Assembly: GCF_024703895.1 (NCBI RefSeq)
Contig: NZ_CP087968.1
Location: forward strand, 310,001-374,000
Length of the DNA stretch: 64,000 nucleotides
Source of the DNA: Nocardioides sp. B-3
GTDB lineage: Bacteria; Actinomycetota; Actinomycetes; Propionibacteriales; Nocardioidaceae
Direction of reading: 5' to 3'
Shown here piece by piece: positions 1 to 10,835 of the stretch (the first letter of the stretch is position 1; each line of letters opens with the position of its first letter). The notes under the pieces are model-generated. The model ran no database searches. It was not told where the DNA came from and saw only the letters and a list, made by a program, of their open reading frames with translations. Position numbers and translations under genes: made by a program.

Positions 1-1480
1 ACCCCGACGGGCACGGCGTCGGTGATGGTGAGGGTCGTGCCCGAACCGCCCGGCAGCAGGACCGGGTCGGGCACCGCACCGACGGAGTCACCGTCGACGT
101 CCACCGCGAGGACGTCGAGACCGCGCACCAGGTCGACCGAGTAGGCGAGGTTGGTCTTCTTGCCGGTGGCGACGCCGCGCGAGTTGTAGACGGGGACCCA
201 GTAGCTGTCCCAGACCTCGGAGGCGCCGAACCACGCGAACCCGTGACTGCTGGGCGCTGTCGGGTCGGTGACGTCGATGAACTGGGTGCCGCCGCCGTAG
301 TAGCCCACCGACACCAGCCCGGACTGGTGGTAGTCGAACCAGTGCGCGGAGCAGAACGCGCCGACCGGCAGGGGGTACGTCGCCGGGTCGGCCAGCTCCA
401 CCTTGGCGAGCGGCACGATGGACCCGTCGGAGCCGTCCGTCCGCTTGACGTGCCAGGTCTGGAACGACCCGGCGGTCGCGCAGTTGGTGTCCTCGTAGTC
501 CTCCTCGGTGACGAGCAGGATGTTGCCGTTGGCCAACGAGGGCGCCGCGTCCGGCCGGAACGTCCCGGCATTGGGCTGGAAGGAGTTGTGGTGGATGAAG
601 TTGTTGAAGCCGTTGGTCATGCCGTCCCGGGCCGAGTCGCCCGCCGCCCCGGTGTTGGCGATCTCCACGGGGGCGACCGGGTTGGAGACGTCGTAGACGT
701 AGGAGCCGCCGGCCCCGGTGTGGGTCCCGCGCCCGGCGCCGTCGAAGTTCCACTTGTGCCCGCCCCAGCCGACCGCGTCGGAGCGGAAGGGCTGGACTCC
801 GGCGACAGCCGCGTCGCTGTCGACCTCCACGGGGTGGTCGAGGTCGGACAGGTCGAAGATCGAGAAGCTGCCCCGGCCCGGAACCGCACTGTCGTCACCG
901 GCGGAGTAGACGTAGCGGCAGTCCGTGTCGACGACGCACGTCACCGTGTGGGTGCTGGTGGTCGACGGGACCCGCGAGCGGATCTTCGGCGTCGTGGGGT
1001 CGGTGACGTCGACGACGATGAGCTCATAGTCCCCACGCACGGGGTCGTTGACGTGCTCGATGTCGCCCGGGGAGGCCTCGGTAGAGGTCGACGCCGATCA
1101 GGGCGAAGCGCTGGGTGGTGCCCCCGACCTTGCGCTCGCCGCAGTTCATCGCCTCGTTCTCGAACTGCAGGCTTGGCAGGGTCCCGACGCTGCTGGGGGT
1201 CGAGGGGGTTGCTGATGTCGTGCACCACGACCGAGTCGAGGCCGGACATGACGAACAGCGGCGCCGTCTTCATGAAGCAGCCGGAGATCCCGGCCGAGCC
1301 GGGGTTGCTGTCCACCAGGCTGACGCTGGGGCTCATCGCGACCGGGACGTTGAGCCCCGCGGTGTACTCAGTCCGCTTCTGCTCCGGGCGGTCACGGTCG
1401 CCGTGGGCGAGGGCAGGAGCGGTCAGGGCGACGGAGGCCGCGAGACCCATGGCCGCAGCAGCGGCAGGCAGGATGCGCAT
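1..1480 (-). CDS. Secreted LVIVD-repeat protein, C-terminus beyond window
   Basis: The product starts with a clear signal peptide (MRIL, then an Ala-rich hydrophobic stretch ending near ALAHG). Repeated segments follow of the type VVHDISNP, IVVDVTDPTTPKI, FSIFDLSDLDHP, YVYDVSNPVAP and FIDVTDPTAP, the hallmark of LVIVD beta-propeller proteins. Such proteins are exported; their biochemical role is not known. The reading frame changes twice, near 1190 and near 1080. At 1080 removing one C (TACCGAG to TACGAG) restores LYEASPGDIEHVNDP. The frame stays open to base 1, so the C-terminus is missing. It is the last gene before the small coiled-coil gene and reads in the same direction. Confidence 0.8.
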
Positions 1481-1525
1481 GGCCCATCAACGACACAGAC
1501 GTGTCGCTGGTCACGCCCTGTCCGA

Positions 1526-1732
1526 TCAGGCCGGGAGCATCTCCGGCTCGAGCATCTCCGCCTCGAGCGTGGCTGTCGCCTGCTCGGCGATCAGCCGGTC
1601 GTTCTCGACTCGGAGTCGCAGCACCAGTGTCTCGAGCTCGGCGACCCGGTTGCGCAGTCGCTGGTTCTCGAGACCCTGTCGGGCGGGGATGCGTTGGTCG
1701 CTGTGGAGATAGCCGATCAGCGCCTTCGCCAT
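1526..1732 (-). CDS. Small predicted coiled-coil protein
   Basis: About 68 residues, beginning MAKALIGYLHSDQ. The second half is a heptad-like helix rich in Leu, Arg and Glu (LRNRVAELETLVLRLRVENDRL), so a short coiled coil is likely. I chose the ATG at 1732 because a purine-rich AAGGGG lies about eight bases upstream; an in-frame ATG at 1750 would add six residues. I do not recognise a function. The reading frame is intact, unlike most neighbours. Confidence 0.6.
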   Translation of the reverse strand: MAKALIGYLHSDQRIPARQGLENQRLRNRVAELETLVLRLRVENDRLIAEQATATLEAEMLEPEMLPA

Positions 1733-1852
1733 GAGGAGCGCCCCTTGCATGTTGGTGTGGGCGACCGCGGCTTGCGGCCGTCTACAAGAGTCCCACCGTG
1801 ATGGGTGTGGGTCAATGTGGGGCGGTCGATATTCGCGAGCGAAGCGAGCGGA

Positions 1853-2711
1853 TCATGCACGCTTCCGGCGTGGTCGCGGTGGTTTCTGACACACCGGGCA
1901 GAAGAACGACGAGCGGTTCATGAAGGCGGCCCGCTTCATCGCCGTCCCGCAGCGGTCGCAGGGCTCACCCTCCCGCCCGTAGGCGTGCAGGGACCGGTCG
2001 AAGTAGCCCGATTCGCCGTTGACGTTGACGTAGAGCGCGTCGAAGGACGTGCCGCCCCGGCCGAGCGCGTCCTGCATGACGGTGGTCGCGTGGGTCAGCA
2101 CGTCGTTGGCCTGCGCGAGCGTGAGCCGGTCCCCCGGCCGGTCGAAGTGCAGCCCGGCCCGCCACAGCGCTTCGTCGGCGTAGATGTTGCCGATGCCCGA
2201 CACGAGGTTCTGGTCGAGGAGCTGGCGCTTGATCCCGACGGTACGGCGACGCATCCGCCTGACCACGTCGTCCCGGGTCGAACTCAGGGTCGAGCGGGTC
2301 GCGGCCGATGTGCGCAATCTCGTTCGGCAGCTCGGCGCCGCCCTCGGAGACGAGCAGGCCGCCGAACATGCGCTGGTCCACGAACCGCATCTCAACTCCG
2401 TCCGACAGGACGAACCGCACCCTCAGATGCTTCTCGTCGTCGGCTCCGGGCTGCTGGAGCAGCATCTGCCCGCTCATGCCGAGGTGGCCGAGCACGGCGT
2501 CACCGGAGGACAGGGCGAGCCAGAAGTACTTCCCGCGTCGGTGTACGGCCTCGATCCGCTCCCCGATCAGGGCGGCGACGAACCCGTCGGCGCCCCGCGG
2601 GTCACGCCGCAGCGGGCGCGGGTGCAGCACCTCGACACCGGTGACGGTGGCGCCGGTGACGTGGCGGGCGAGGCCGGCGCGGACGACCTCGACCTCGGGG
2701 AGCTCGGGCAA
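1853..2711 (-). CDS. mutM: Formamidopyrimidine-DNA glycosylase (MutM/Fpg)
   Basis: Base-excision repair enzyme that removes 8-oxoguanine and formamidopyrimidines. The N-terminus [13 protein letters not shown] carries the catalytic Pro2/Glu3. A central [13 protein letters not shown] block (helix-two-turn-helix) and a C-terminal zinc finger ([10 protein letters not shown] ... FFCPVCQ) are all present, giving the usual length of about 285 residues. The start is TTG at 2711, three bases after the rnc stop, which argues for cotranscription. One frameshift sits near 2274; removing one C from GACCCGGGAC restores [11 protein letters not shown]. Confidence 0.9.
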
Positions 2712-2714
2712 GGA

Positions 2715-3440
2715 TCAGGCTTGCGCGTCGATGGCCCGGGCCTGCGCCTCGGAGAGCTCGAGGTAGGCGGTCTCGGCCGCACCCTGCTCGGCCTGCTTCT
2801 TCGAGCGGCCGGTGCCGTGGCCGTAGAGCTGGTCGCCGACGCGGACGCGGGCAACGAAGGTCTTCATGTGGTCGGGGCCGTCGTCCTCGATGACGTATTC
2901 CGGCACTCCGAGCGCGAGGGCCGCGGACAGCTCCTGCAGGGAGGTCTTCCAGTCGAGGCCGGCCCCCATGGAGGCGGCGGCGACCATCACGTCGTCGAAG
3001 AGCAGGTGCACGACGTCGGCGGAGGCCTCGATGCCGCCGCTCATGTGGATCGCGCCGATCAACGCCTCGACGGTGTCGGAGAGGATCGAGGCCTTCTCGC
3101 GGCCCCCGGTCGACTCTTCACCGCGGCCGAGCTTGATGTGCTTGCCGAGGTCGATCCGGCGAGCCACGTCGGCCAACGCACGAGCGTTGACCACAGCGGC
3201 GCGGAGCTTGGCCAGCCGCCCCTCGGAGAGGTCGGGGTGGCTGGTGTAGAGCGTCTCGGGTGACCACGACCCCGAGCACCGAGTCACCCGGGAACTCGAG
3301 CCGCTCGTTGGTCGGCAGCCCACCGTTCTCGTAGGCGAACGAACGGTGGGTCAGCGCGCTCGAGGAGCTCGGGATCCGGGACTGGATTCCCGAGCGCCTC
3401 ACGCAGCTCCCGGGTGCTCAGCGGAGTTGCTTGAACTCGC
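2715..3440 (-). CDS. rnc: Ribonuclease III
   Basis: Double-strand RNA endonuclease of rRNA and mRNA processing. The signature [27 protein letters not shown] is present, followed by the endonuclease helix with [12 protein letters not shown] and a C-terminal double-stranded RNA-binding domain ([20 protein letters not shown] ... [16 protein letters not shown]). Frameshifts lie near 3357 and near 3260; the second is repaired by removing one C. The family's invariant LEFLGD reads LEFPGD here. The start is uncertain: the open frame runs upstream into rpmF, and I see no good start codon after the rpmF stop, so the 5' end is set at the rpmF boundary. Confidence 0.85.
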
Positions 3441-3626
3441 TCAGAGGACCTGGCGACGGGCGGCGCGGGCGCCGTGCTGGCCGCAGGCACCGCAGGCACG
3501 GTGCGGCAGGTGCTTCTCGGCGCAGGCCGGGTTGGCGCAGGTCACGAGGCTCGGCGCGACGGCCTTCCACTGCGACCGGCGGTGGCGCGTGTTGCTTCAC
3601 GACATCTTCCGCTTCGGAACAGCCAT
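3441..3626 (-). pseudogene. rpmF: 50S ribosomal protein L32, with in-frame stop at codon 10
   Basis: The reading MAVPKRKMS, then a stop, then SNTRHRRSQWKAVAPSLVTCANPACAEKHLPHRACGACGQ is L32 in a single frame from ATG 3626 to TGA 3441. It keeps all four zinc-type cysteines (CANPAC, CGAC). Codon 10 is TGA at 3597-3599, where L32 has Arg (CGA). This is one C-to-T change with no frameshift. The gene lies between a DUF177 gene and rnc, its normal place. L32 is normally needed for growth, so either the base is an error or a second rpmF exists elsewhere. Confidence 0.85.
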
Positions 3627-3684
3627 GGTTCTCTCCTTGTGTTGCCGACCGAGTCGCCTCGGGCGTAAGTGTCAGTCTGTGGAT

Positions 3685-4261
3685 TCAGTCTGTGGTGGTG
3701 CTGGGGTCCTGCAGTGTTTCAAGCCCTTGGAGTCCGGCCCACCGGGGGTCGATCGGCTCCTCGTGCTCGTGCTCGGGATCGTCGGCCAGTCGGGCGCCAC
3801 ACTCGACGCACAAACCGGGACAGTCCTCCTCGCACAGCGGCTGGAACGGAAGTGCAAGCACCACCGCGTCCCGCAGCAGTGGCTCGAGGTCGAGCAGGTC
3901 GTCCTCGAGCCGGCTGGTCTCGTCCTCAAGGTCCGTGTCGGACGCGTCGTGCCGGACGTCGTCGTACACGAACAGCTCCCCGGAGCCGGACGGAGATCTC
4001 GTCCTCGATCGGCGCCGGGCACCGTGCGCATTCGCCGTCCAGCTCTGCCGTAGCGGAGCCGGAGACCAGCACGCCCTCCATGACCGCCTCCAGCCGCAGG
4101 TCGAGTTCGACCGGCGAGCCTTCGGGGACACGCAAGACTTCGATGCCAAGTTCTGTCGGCGCAGGCACGGTGCGAACAATTTCCAGCTGGGACCCCGGGC
4201 GGCGGCCGAGCTCGCGTGTGTCGAGCACGAGCGGCGCTCTCGGGTCCGAGCTGGTCATCAC
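3685..4261 (-). CDS. DUF177 (YceD-like) protein
   Basis: About 190 residues beginning MTSSDPRAPLVLDTRELGRRPG. A central LDGECARCPAPIED and a C-terminal CGARLADDP with preceding CEEDCPGLCVEC fit the cysteine pattern of the DUF177 family. In most bacteria this gene lies directly upstream of rpmF, as here, and the E. coli protein YceD is linked to 23S rRNA accumulation. One frameshift near 3979 is cured by dropping one G from CCGGGGAGC, giving SVRLRELFVYDD. The stop is about 60 bases before the rpmF start. Confidence 0.8.
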
Positions 4262-4334
4262 TTCACTCCAAACCGGACACTGAACAGAACCACGGAATCG
4301 TAGCCGTCCGGCGGGTGAACGGGCAAAACGGAGG

Positions 4335-4857
4335 TCAGTCGGTGCCGCTCTCGCGCTCGGCCAGCCGCTTGAGCAGCAGCTCGCGCACGAACTCGGGCAC
4401 CGGGCCGGTCACGTCGCCACCGAAGGTGGCCACTTCCTTGACCGGGCTGCTGGCCGGGAACGACCACTCGGGGCTCGTCGGCACGAAGACCGTCTCGACG
4501 ACCGGGGCCAGGGCTGGAGTTCATCTGCGCCATCTGCAGCTCGTAGTCGAAGTCGGTCACGGCACGCAGCCCCTTGACGATCGCGTCGATCTCGTTCTGC
4601 AGGCAGAAGTCGGTGAGCAGTCCGGTGAACCCGTCCACCCTGACGTTGTCCCAGCCCGCGCACGCCTCGCCCAGCATCTCGATCCGCTCCTCGGCGGAGA
4701 AGAGGCGGTTCTTGGACTTGTTCACGCCGACCGCGACGACAACCTCGTCGAAGAGCTTCGCGGACCGCCCGATGATGTCGAGGTGGCCGTTGGTCACCGG
4801 GTCGAAGGAGCCGGGGCAGACCGCCCTGTGCAAGCGGCCGGGGGTGCGCTCGGGCAT
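4335..4857 (-). CDS. coaD: Phosphopantetheine adenylyltransferase
   Basis: Fourth step of coenzyme A synthesis: transfers AMP from ATP to 4'-phosphopantetheine. The nucleotide-binding motif [14 protein letters not shown] is followed by the family blocks [26 protein letters not shown] and [19 protein letters not shown]. After a frameshift near 4513 (one C too many in AGCCCTGG) the frame resumes as [18 protein letters not shown] and ends [14 protein letters not shown]. The start [20 protein letters not shown] at 4857 lies four bases after the rsmD stop, which supports it over internal alternatives. Confidence 0.9.
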
Positions 4858-4861
4858 CGGG

Positions 4862-5458
4862 TCACTCCTGACCGTCGGGGGATCCAGCAGGGGGTCGGGC
4901 GGCGTGACCGTACCAAAGCATCGTCTCGCCGTACTTCTTCGACCGCTCACCGTCCGGAGCCGGTCGGCCGGGCCAGCGCGGGGCCACGCACGGACCGCTC
5001 GACGACGACCAGAGCCCCCGGGACCAGCCAGTCCCCGTCCACCGGGGCCGCCGGGGGCAGCCCTGACGTCAGCATCGGACAGGGGGTAGGGCGGGTCCAG
5101 GGAACACGATGTCGTAGGGCGCCGACGGGCTCCTGCGCAGCGCGGTGACCACCGACGTCGCGACCACGTTGGTGCGCGCGGCACCCAACGTCTCGGCGTT
5201 GCGGGCGATCAGGGCAGCGGTCTTGCGGTCCTGCTCCACGAACGTGACGACGCCCGCACCCCGTGACCGGGCCTCGAGCCCCACGGCGCCGGACCCGGCG
5301 TAGAGGTCGAGGAACCGCAGGCCGTCGAGCGAGCCGCACCACGCCTCGACGGCGGAGAACAGGGCCTCGCGCACGCGGTCGCTGGTCGGGCGGGTGGCGA
5401 CACCGCGCGGTGTGACCCGGGCGCCGCCCCCGGCCGCTCCCCCGATGATCCGGGTCAT
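4862..5458 (-). CDS. rsmD: 16S rRNA (guanine-966-N2)-methyltransferase
   Basis: Starts MTRIIGGAAGGGARV, the usual RsmD N-terminus. It then shows the SAM-binding block FLDLYAGSGAVGLEARSRGA, the catalytic DPPY (LDPPYPLSDADVR) and the C-terminal KKYGETMLWYGHA. The ATG overlaps the recG stop by four bases, and the stop is four bases from coaD, a classic rsmD-coaD pair. Three frameshifts are needed: near 5099 (one extra C in TTCCCTGG), near 5060 and near 4955. Confidence 0.85.
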
Positions 5459-7663
5459 GACTTGTCCACGAACTCTGAGTGCCGGGAGGCCTCGATGTCG
5501 GCGACGGCGGCCGCCGGGACGGGGTACGGCGCCGGTCGGCGTCCTCCGCCAGCAGCTCGTCGGCGGCCTCACGTGCCCGGATGATCGTCTTCTCGTCGCG
5601 CAGCACCCGCAGCGTGACCGGGCTGGACCGGAAGCCCGACTGGTTGGCGCCGAGCACGTCGCCCTCGCGGCGCTGCTCGAGGTCGACCTTGCTGAGCTCG
5701 AAGCCGTCGGTGGTCGACGCGACCGCGTCCAGTCGCTCGCGAGCCGGCGTGTCGGCCTCGGCGCGGGACACCAGCAGGCACAGCCCGGGCAGGCCACCTC
5801 GACCGACCCGGCCGCGGAGCTGGTGGAGCTGGCTGACGCCGAACCGGTCGGCGTCGAGGAGCACCATGGTCGTGGCGTTGTGGACGTCGACGCCGACCTC
5901 GATCACGGTGGTGGAGACGAGGACATCGATCTGGCCGGCGGCGAAGGCGCGCATCGTGCGGTCCTTCTCGTCGGGCGGCAGCTTGCCGTGCAGGATCGCG
6001 GTGCGCAGGCCGTGCAGCGCTCCCCCGGCGAGCTCCTCGTGCAGGTCCTCGACGGCGGCGAGCGGCATCTTCTTGGTGGTCACCTCGCCGTCCTCGTCGA
6101 CGTCGAGCTGGTCGCTCTCGCCCTCCTCGAGGGTGTCGCCGCTGATGCGGGGGCACACGACGTAGGCCTGATGGCCCTTGCCGACCTCCTCGCGCACCCG
6201 CTCCCAGACGCGCCCGATCCAGGGACGGCTGATCGGCGAGCGGCACGACATTGGTCTGGATAGGGGCGCGGCCGGCCGGCAGCTCGGTGAGCACGGAGGT
6301 CTCGAGGTCGCCGAAGACGGTCATCGCGACGGTCCGCGGAATCGGGGTCGCGGTCATCACCAGCACGTGCGGCGGTGAGCCGGCCTTGTCGGTGAGGGCC
6401 GCTCGCTGCTTGACGCCGAATCGGTGCTGCTCGTCGACCACCACCGGGCCCGGGTCGGCGAAGGAGACGGAGTCCTCGAGGAGCGCGTGCGTGCCGATCA
6501 CGATGCCAGCCTCCCCACTTGCCATCAGTCCAAGCGCGTGGTCCTTGGCGGCCTTGGGCATGGACCCCGTCAGCAGGGCCACTGATGTGCCGTCGGCCGC
6601 ACCGCCGAGCATCCCGCCCCGGGCGAGGTCACCGAGCATCGCGGAGATCGAGCGGTGGTGCTGCTGGGCGAGCACCTCTGTCGGCGCGAGCAGCACGGCC
6701 CGGCCGCCCGAGTCGACCACGCGCAGCATCGCGCGCAGCGCGACCAGCGTCTTGCCGGAGCCCACCTCTCCCTGCAGGAGGCGGTTCATCGGGTGCGGCT
6801 GGGCGAGCTCGGTCTCGAGGACCGCGCCGATCTCGCGCTGGCCGCCCGTGAGCTCGAACGGCAGTCGCTCGTCGAACGCCTCCAGCAGTCTCCCGCCACC
6901 CGTCCGTGCCTGCGCTCCGAGGGCACGCTGGGCCGCCCGTCGGCGAGCGAGCACCAGCTGGAGGACGAGCGCCTCCTCGAAACGGAACCGTCGCTGGGCG
7001 GCACCGGCCCGGGCGTAGTCATCGGGGCCGTGCACGAGCCGGAGCGCGGTCATCACGTCGAGCACGTCGTATCGCTGGCGCAGCTCGGGCGTCAGCATGT
7101 CGGGGCACGTCGGTGACCGGGTCGAGCGCCACCCGGATCACCTTGATCAGGTCCCAGACGTAGAGCTTGTTGGTGAGCGGATAGACGGGCAGCAGCTTGC
7201 TGAGGGTCTCGTCCTCAGCGTCGCCGTCGCCGAACATCAGCTGGTGCGGCTGCTCGAGCTGCCAGCTGCCGTTGAAGATCTTGGTCTTGCCGGTGAACAG
7301 GCCGCGGCTGCCGGGCGCCATCTGCTCGACGTACGAGTTGGCCTGCCCCGCATAAGGACTGAAGAACGACAGCGAGAAGGAAGGGCCGTTGGTGCGGATG
7401 CGGACCTCGGTGCGGAACTGCGTCTTGCGCCCGCGCTGGAAGGGCTTCACGGAGGCGCTGGTCACCTCACCGACGACCGACAGCAGCTGCCCGACCTCGG
7501 GGGTGCCCACCTCGGTGAGCTCGGTGGTCTCGACGTAGCGCCGCGGGAAGTGCCGCAGCAGCTGCCCCACCGTGGTGATGCCGAGGCCCTCCTCGACGAG
7601 CTTGCGCTTGGGCGAGCGGCCGAAGACGCTCGCCACCGGCGAATCAGGTGTGATCGAGACCAT
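5455..7663 (-). CDS. recG: ATP-dependent DNA helicase RecG
   Basis: Replication-fork and Holliday-junction remodelling helicase. The N-terminal wedge/OB portion (MVSITPDSPVASVFGRSPKRKLVEEGLG) is followed by Walker A (LQGEVGSGKTLVAL), LLAPTEVLAQQH, the Walker B variant VVDEQHRFGVKQR, MTATPIPRT, and the C-terminal helicase motifs STTVIEVGVDV and HQLRGRVGRGG. Length after repair is about 735 residues. Frameshifts lie near 7100, 6237 and 5530. The ATG directly follows the stop of the DAK2 gene, and the TGA overlaps the rsmD start, so these genes form one operon. Confidence 0.92.
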
Positions 7664-9315
7664 TCACTCCACGCTCACGAGCAGGGGGTAACGGTCCCGG
7701 CCTCCGTCATAGACCACCACGTCGACGGCGGGGTGGGTGCTCTCGACGTACGCCGAGACGCCGGCCGCCAGCTCCTCGCCCCCGGCGCCCGAGACGATCG
7801 TGATCAGCTCGCCACCGCCGCCGAGCAACCGCTCGACGACGTCGACGGCAACGGTGTGGGCGTCCCGGCCGACGATCGCGAAGTCACCGGCGATGACACC
7901 GAGCACGTCACCGGGCTCGCACGGGCCGGCCATCGTCATCGCCTGCTTGGCGGCGACGGTGATGGCGCCGTGGCGGGCGTGGCGCGCGGTGGCGGTCATC
8001 TCGCGGACGTCCCGGTCCGAAGGTGCGGCCCGGCTCGTGCACTGCGATGGCCGCGAGCCCCCGGACTCGGGCCTGCGAGGCCACCACCTCGACGCGGATC
8101 TCGCCGCTCTCCTCCGCGGTGCGCGCAGCGATCTCGGCGACGCGGACCGAGTCGGCGTCGTTGGGCAGGACCACCACCTCGGCCGCCCCACACTGCATGA
8201 TCGCTTCGAGGATCTGACCGGTCGACGGTCGTTGGCCGGGGCCACCCGCGACGACGACGGCGCCCGCTTCCTCGAAGAGGGCCGCCAGCCCGGGGCCGGC
8301 GGCGACGGCCACGACCTTGCGACCGGTCCGCGTCGTGGGTCGGCGGGCCTGCGCGGCCTCGGCGACCTGCTCGGCGAAGTGCGTCACGCGCACGCGGTAG
8401 GGCCGGCCAGCCTCGATGCCGGCCTCGATCGCGGCGCCCACGTCGTCGACGTGGACGTGGACGTTCCAGAGGCGGTCGCTGCCGACGACGACCGGGCTGT
8501 CGCCGAGCGCGCCCAGCACCTTCTTGAGCACGGGGATCGCGGTGTCCTCGGCATCGAGGAGATACATCACCTCGTAGGACGGGCCGTCGGGAGTGAGGTC
8601 AGCATCGCCGGCGAGCGCGTGGAGCGGCACGGGGATGCGGTGGACGCCCGCGGGCGCCGGCGGTGGGCGACGGCCGGTCGAGACGGTCTCGGCCGCGTCC
8701 AGCACGACGCACAACCCTCGTCCGCCGGCGTCCACGACCCCGGCGTCCGCCGGGGCCTTGAGCTGGGTGGGTGTGCGCGCGAGCGCCTCGCGGGCGGCGG
8801 CCGCGGCCGCGGTGAAGACGTCGCGGGTGCGTGCTCCCTCGAGCGCGGCCCGCGCCATCGCCGCGTCGGACGCGGCTCGGGACACCGACAGGATCGTGCC
8901 CTCGACGGGGACACCGACCGCAGCATAGGAGGCGTCGGTGGCACGCTGCATGGCCTCGGCCACCACGAGGGCGTTCTGCACGGTGCCGTCGTCCTCGGCC
9001 AGCCGGGAGACGTATGCCCCGAGCATCTGGCTCAGGATGACGCCGGAGTTGCCGCGGGCGCCCGGGAGGGCGCCCCGGGCCACGATCCGGAAGGCGGCGG
9101 TCGTGTCGAGCTCGGGATCCTCGGCGATCGCTTCGGACGATCGCGTCGCCGGCCGCGGAGACGGTGAGGAACATGTTGGTGCCGGTGTCGCCGTCGGGCA
9201 CGGGATAGACGTTGAGCGCGTCGATCTCCTCACGCGCCCCCGAGAGGGCGTCGGTGGCGATCTCCACGAACCGGGCCAGTGCCAGCGTCGACATGCCGCT
9301 CGGCACGGTCTCCAT
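7664..9315 (-). CDS. DAK2-domain protein (YloV/FakA-like)
   Basis: The N-terminal DAK2 kinase domain shows INALNVYPVPDGDTGTNM-type sequence (here IDALNVYPVPDGDTGTNMFLT) and GARGNSGVILSQML, the nucleotide and metal-binding blocks. A long C-terminal region ends YDGGRDRYPLLVSVE, as in FakA/YloV. FakA phosphorylates fatty acids carried by FakB partners; no fakB is seen here, so that role is inferred from family only. Length is about 550 residues. I chose ATG 9315 because GAAAGG lies eight bases upstream. Frameshifts are near 9140 and 8022. It sits directly upstream of recG, as in many actinobacteria and firmicutes. Confidence 0.85.
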
Positions 9316-9386
9316 CGCGGGCACCTTTCACGGACGTGGGCGTCGAAGGGCACAGGCTAGCGCCGGTGACCGACAACCAACATACG

Positions 9387-9421
9387 AACAGACCCCGAGA
9401 GCAGGGCTCTCGGGGTCTGTT
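9387..9421 (-). terminator. Strong hairpin terminator after rpmB
   Basis: A perfect 16-base-pair inverted repeat (arms 9387-9402 and 9406-9421, core GACCCCGAGAGC/GCTCTCGGGGTC) with a three-base loop lies 17 bases downstream of the rpmB stop. It separates rpmB from the DAK2 gene and so is a probable rpmB transcript terminator. Confidence 0.8.
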
Positions 9422-9438
9422 GCGAAGACTGCGTCAGG

Positions 9439-9625
9439 TCAGCGGGAGACCTTGCCGGCCTTGATGCAACCGGTGCAGACGTTCAGACGCTTGGGCGCAC
9501 CGTTGACGGTGGCGCGCACGCGCTGGATGTTCAGGGTCGAAGCGACGCTTCGTAATCTTGCGCGACCGGGGTCGGTTGTTGCCGAAGCCGGGCTTCTTGG
9601 CGCAGATGTCACAGACGGCAGCCAC
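9439..9625 (-). CDS. rpmB: 50S ribosomal protein L28
   Basis: Reads AAVCDICAKKPGFGNNRPRSRKITKRRFDLNIQRVRATVNGAPKRLNVCTGCIKAGKVSR after repair, a full L28 of about 61 residues with the paired cysteines of the zinc-binding form. The start is GTG at 9625. One frameshift near 9537 is cured by removing one C from GACCCTGAAC. It stands between thiL and the DAK2-recG block and is followed by a strong hairpin. Confidence 0.9.
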
Positions 9626-9752
9626 CGTGTACTCCTGAAGATTCGTTGGTGATTCGAGAACGTGCGGGCCCGCCCGGAGCCGAGACCGGCCAGCGAGCAA
9701 CCGAACAAGAGTATCCGACCTGCCGGGTTGGGAGAAATCGAGCCCGGTCTGC

Positions 9753-10713
9753 TCAGAAGTGCGTCCAGCCGGTGGGGCCTTCGTACTCCCCCGCCGTCCA
9801 CGGTCACACCGGCACCCTCGCTGACCTCGCCGATGACCTGCCAACCCTCCGGCACGTCCCGGGCACTGGGGAAGGTCGCGAGCAGCGCATGGTCGTCGCC
9901 GCCGCCGAGCACGAACTGCAACGGGTCGGCACCGAGCGCGGCGCCCACGGCGACGAGGGGCTCGGCAAGGTCGAACGCATTGCGGCGTACGTCGATGGCG
10001 ACACCGCTCTCGTCGGCCGTGCTTCGCCTCGGCGAGCAGGCCGTCGGAGATGTCGATCATGGAGGTCGCGCCCGCCTCGGCGGCAAGCCGGCCCCTGGGC
10101 GTACGGCGGTTGCGGACGGCGATAGGCCTCCACCAGCACCCGGGGCGAGCGGAAGCCGCGACCGAGCACCGCCAGTCCGCCGGCGGCCCAGCCCTGACGA
10201 CCGGTGATCGCCAGCACGTCACCCGCGACCGCACCCGAGCGCACGACCGGCGCCCGGGTGCACGCGCCGATGACGGTCACGGCGATCACGATCTCGTCGG
10301 CCCGGGTCAGGTCTCCCCCGACCACGCTCGCGCCGACGCTCGCGCACTCCGCCGCGAACCCGCGGGCGAAGTCGAGCGCCCACTGGGCCGGCAGGTCGGG
10401 CGGCGCGGCCGGGGCCGATCGTGAGCGAGTGGGCGCTGCCACCCATGGCGTTGATGTCGGAGAGGTTCTGCGCGGCCGCGCGGTGCCCGACGTCCTCGGC
10501 GCTGGCCCAGTCGCGGCGGAAGTGCCGCCCCTCGACCATCAGGTCGGTGGAGACGACGACGTGTCCGTTGCGGATGCGCAGCACGGCGGCATCGTCGCCG
10601 GGCCCGATCAGCACGTGCTCGCCCTGCTCGAAGAGGGCCGTGAAGGCCTCGATCAGGCCAAATTCTCCGGCGTCGGCCGGGGTCGCGTCCGAGGGGAAAG
10701 CCATGTCGTCCAT
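9753..10713 (-). CDS. thiL: Thiamine-monophosphate kinase
   Basis: Makes thiamine pyrophosphate from thiamine monophosphate. Characteristic blocks are [62 protein letters not shown] and [16 protein letters not shown]. The C-terminus after repair is [17 protein letters not shown]. Frameshifts occur near 10420, 10097, 10020 and 9795. The start at 10713 (MDDMAFPSD) is tentative; an in-frame ATG at 10704 is an alternative. Confidence 0.85.
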
Positions 10714-10835
10714 CAGACCAGATCGACGTGGTGAAGCCCGGCGCCGGGCACCTATCGAGAAGTGACCGCGCTCACGGTAGGTTGGCGCTCGCACACGTAC
10801 ATGCACCACTTCGATCGACACCGAGGAGTCCCACG

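Noticed and set aside
243..1712. Long plus-strand open frame over the LVIVD gene
   Set aside because: It is the antisense of a clear secreted protein with repeated DVTDP motifs; its own translation is low-complexity Arg/Val/Gly-rich, as expected from high-GC shadow frames.
4258..5184. Fusion of RsmD C-terminus with CoaD
   Set aside because: Both proteins have clean separate ends (WYGHA... then TGA at 4862, MPERTP start at 4857). The apparent fusion comes from frameshifts in each.
2200..9600. Programmed ribosomal frameshifting in fpg, rnc, coaD, recG
   Set aside because: No slippery heptamers or shared structures are present, the sites differ in position from gene to gene, and housekeeping genes of these families are not known to use frameshifting.
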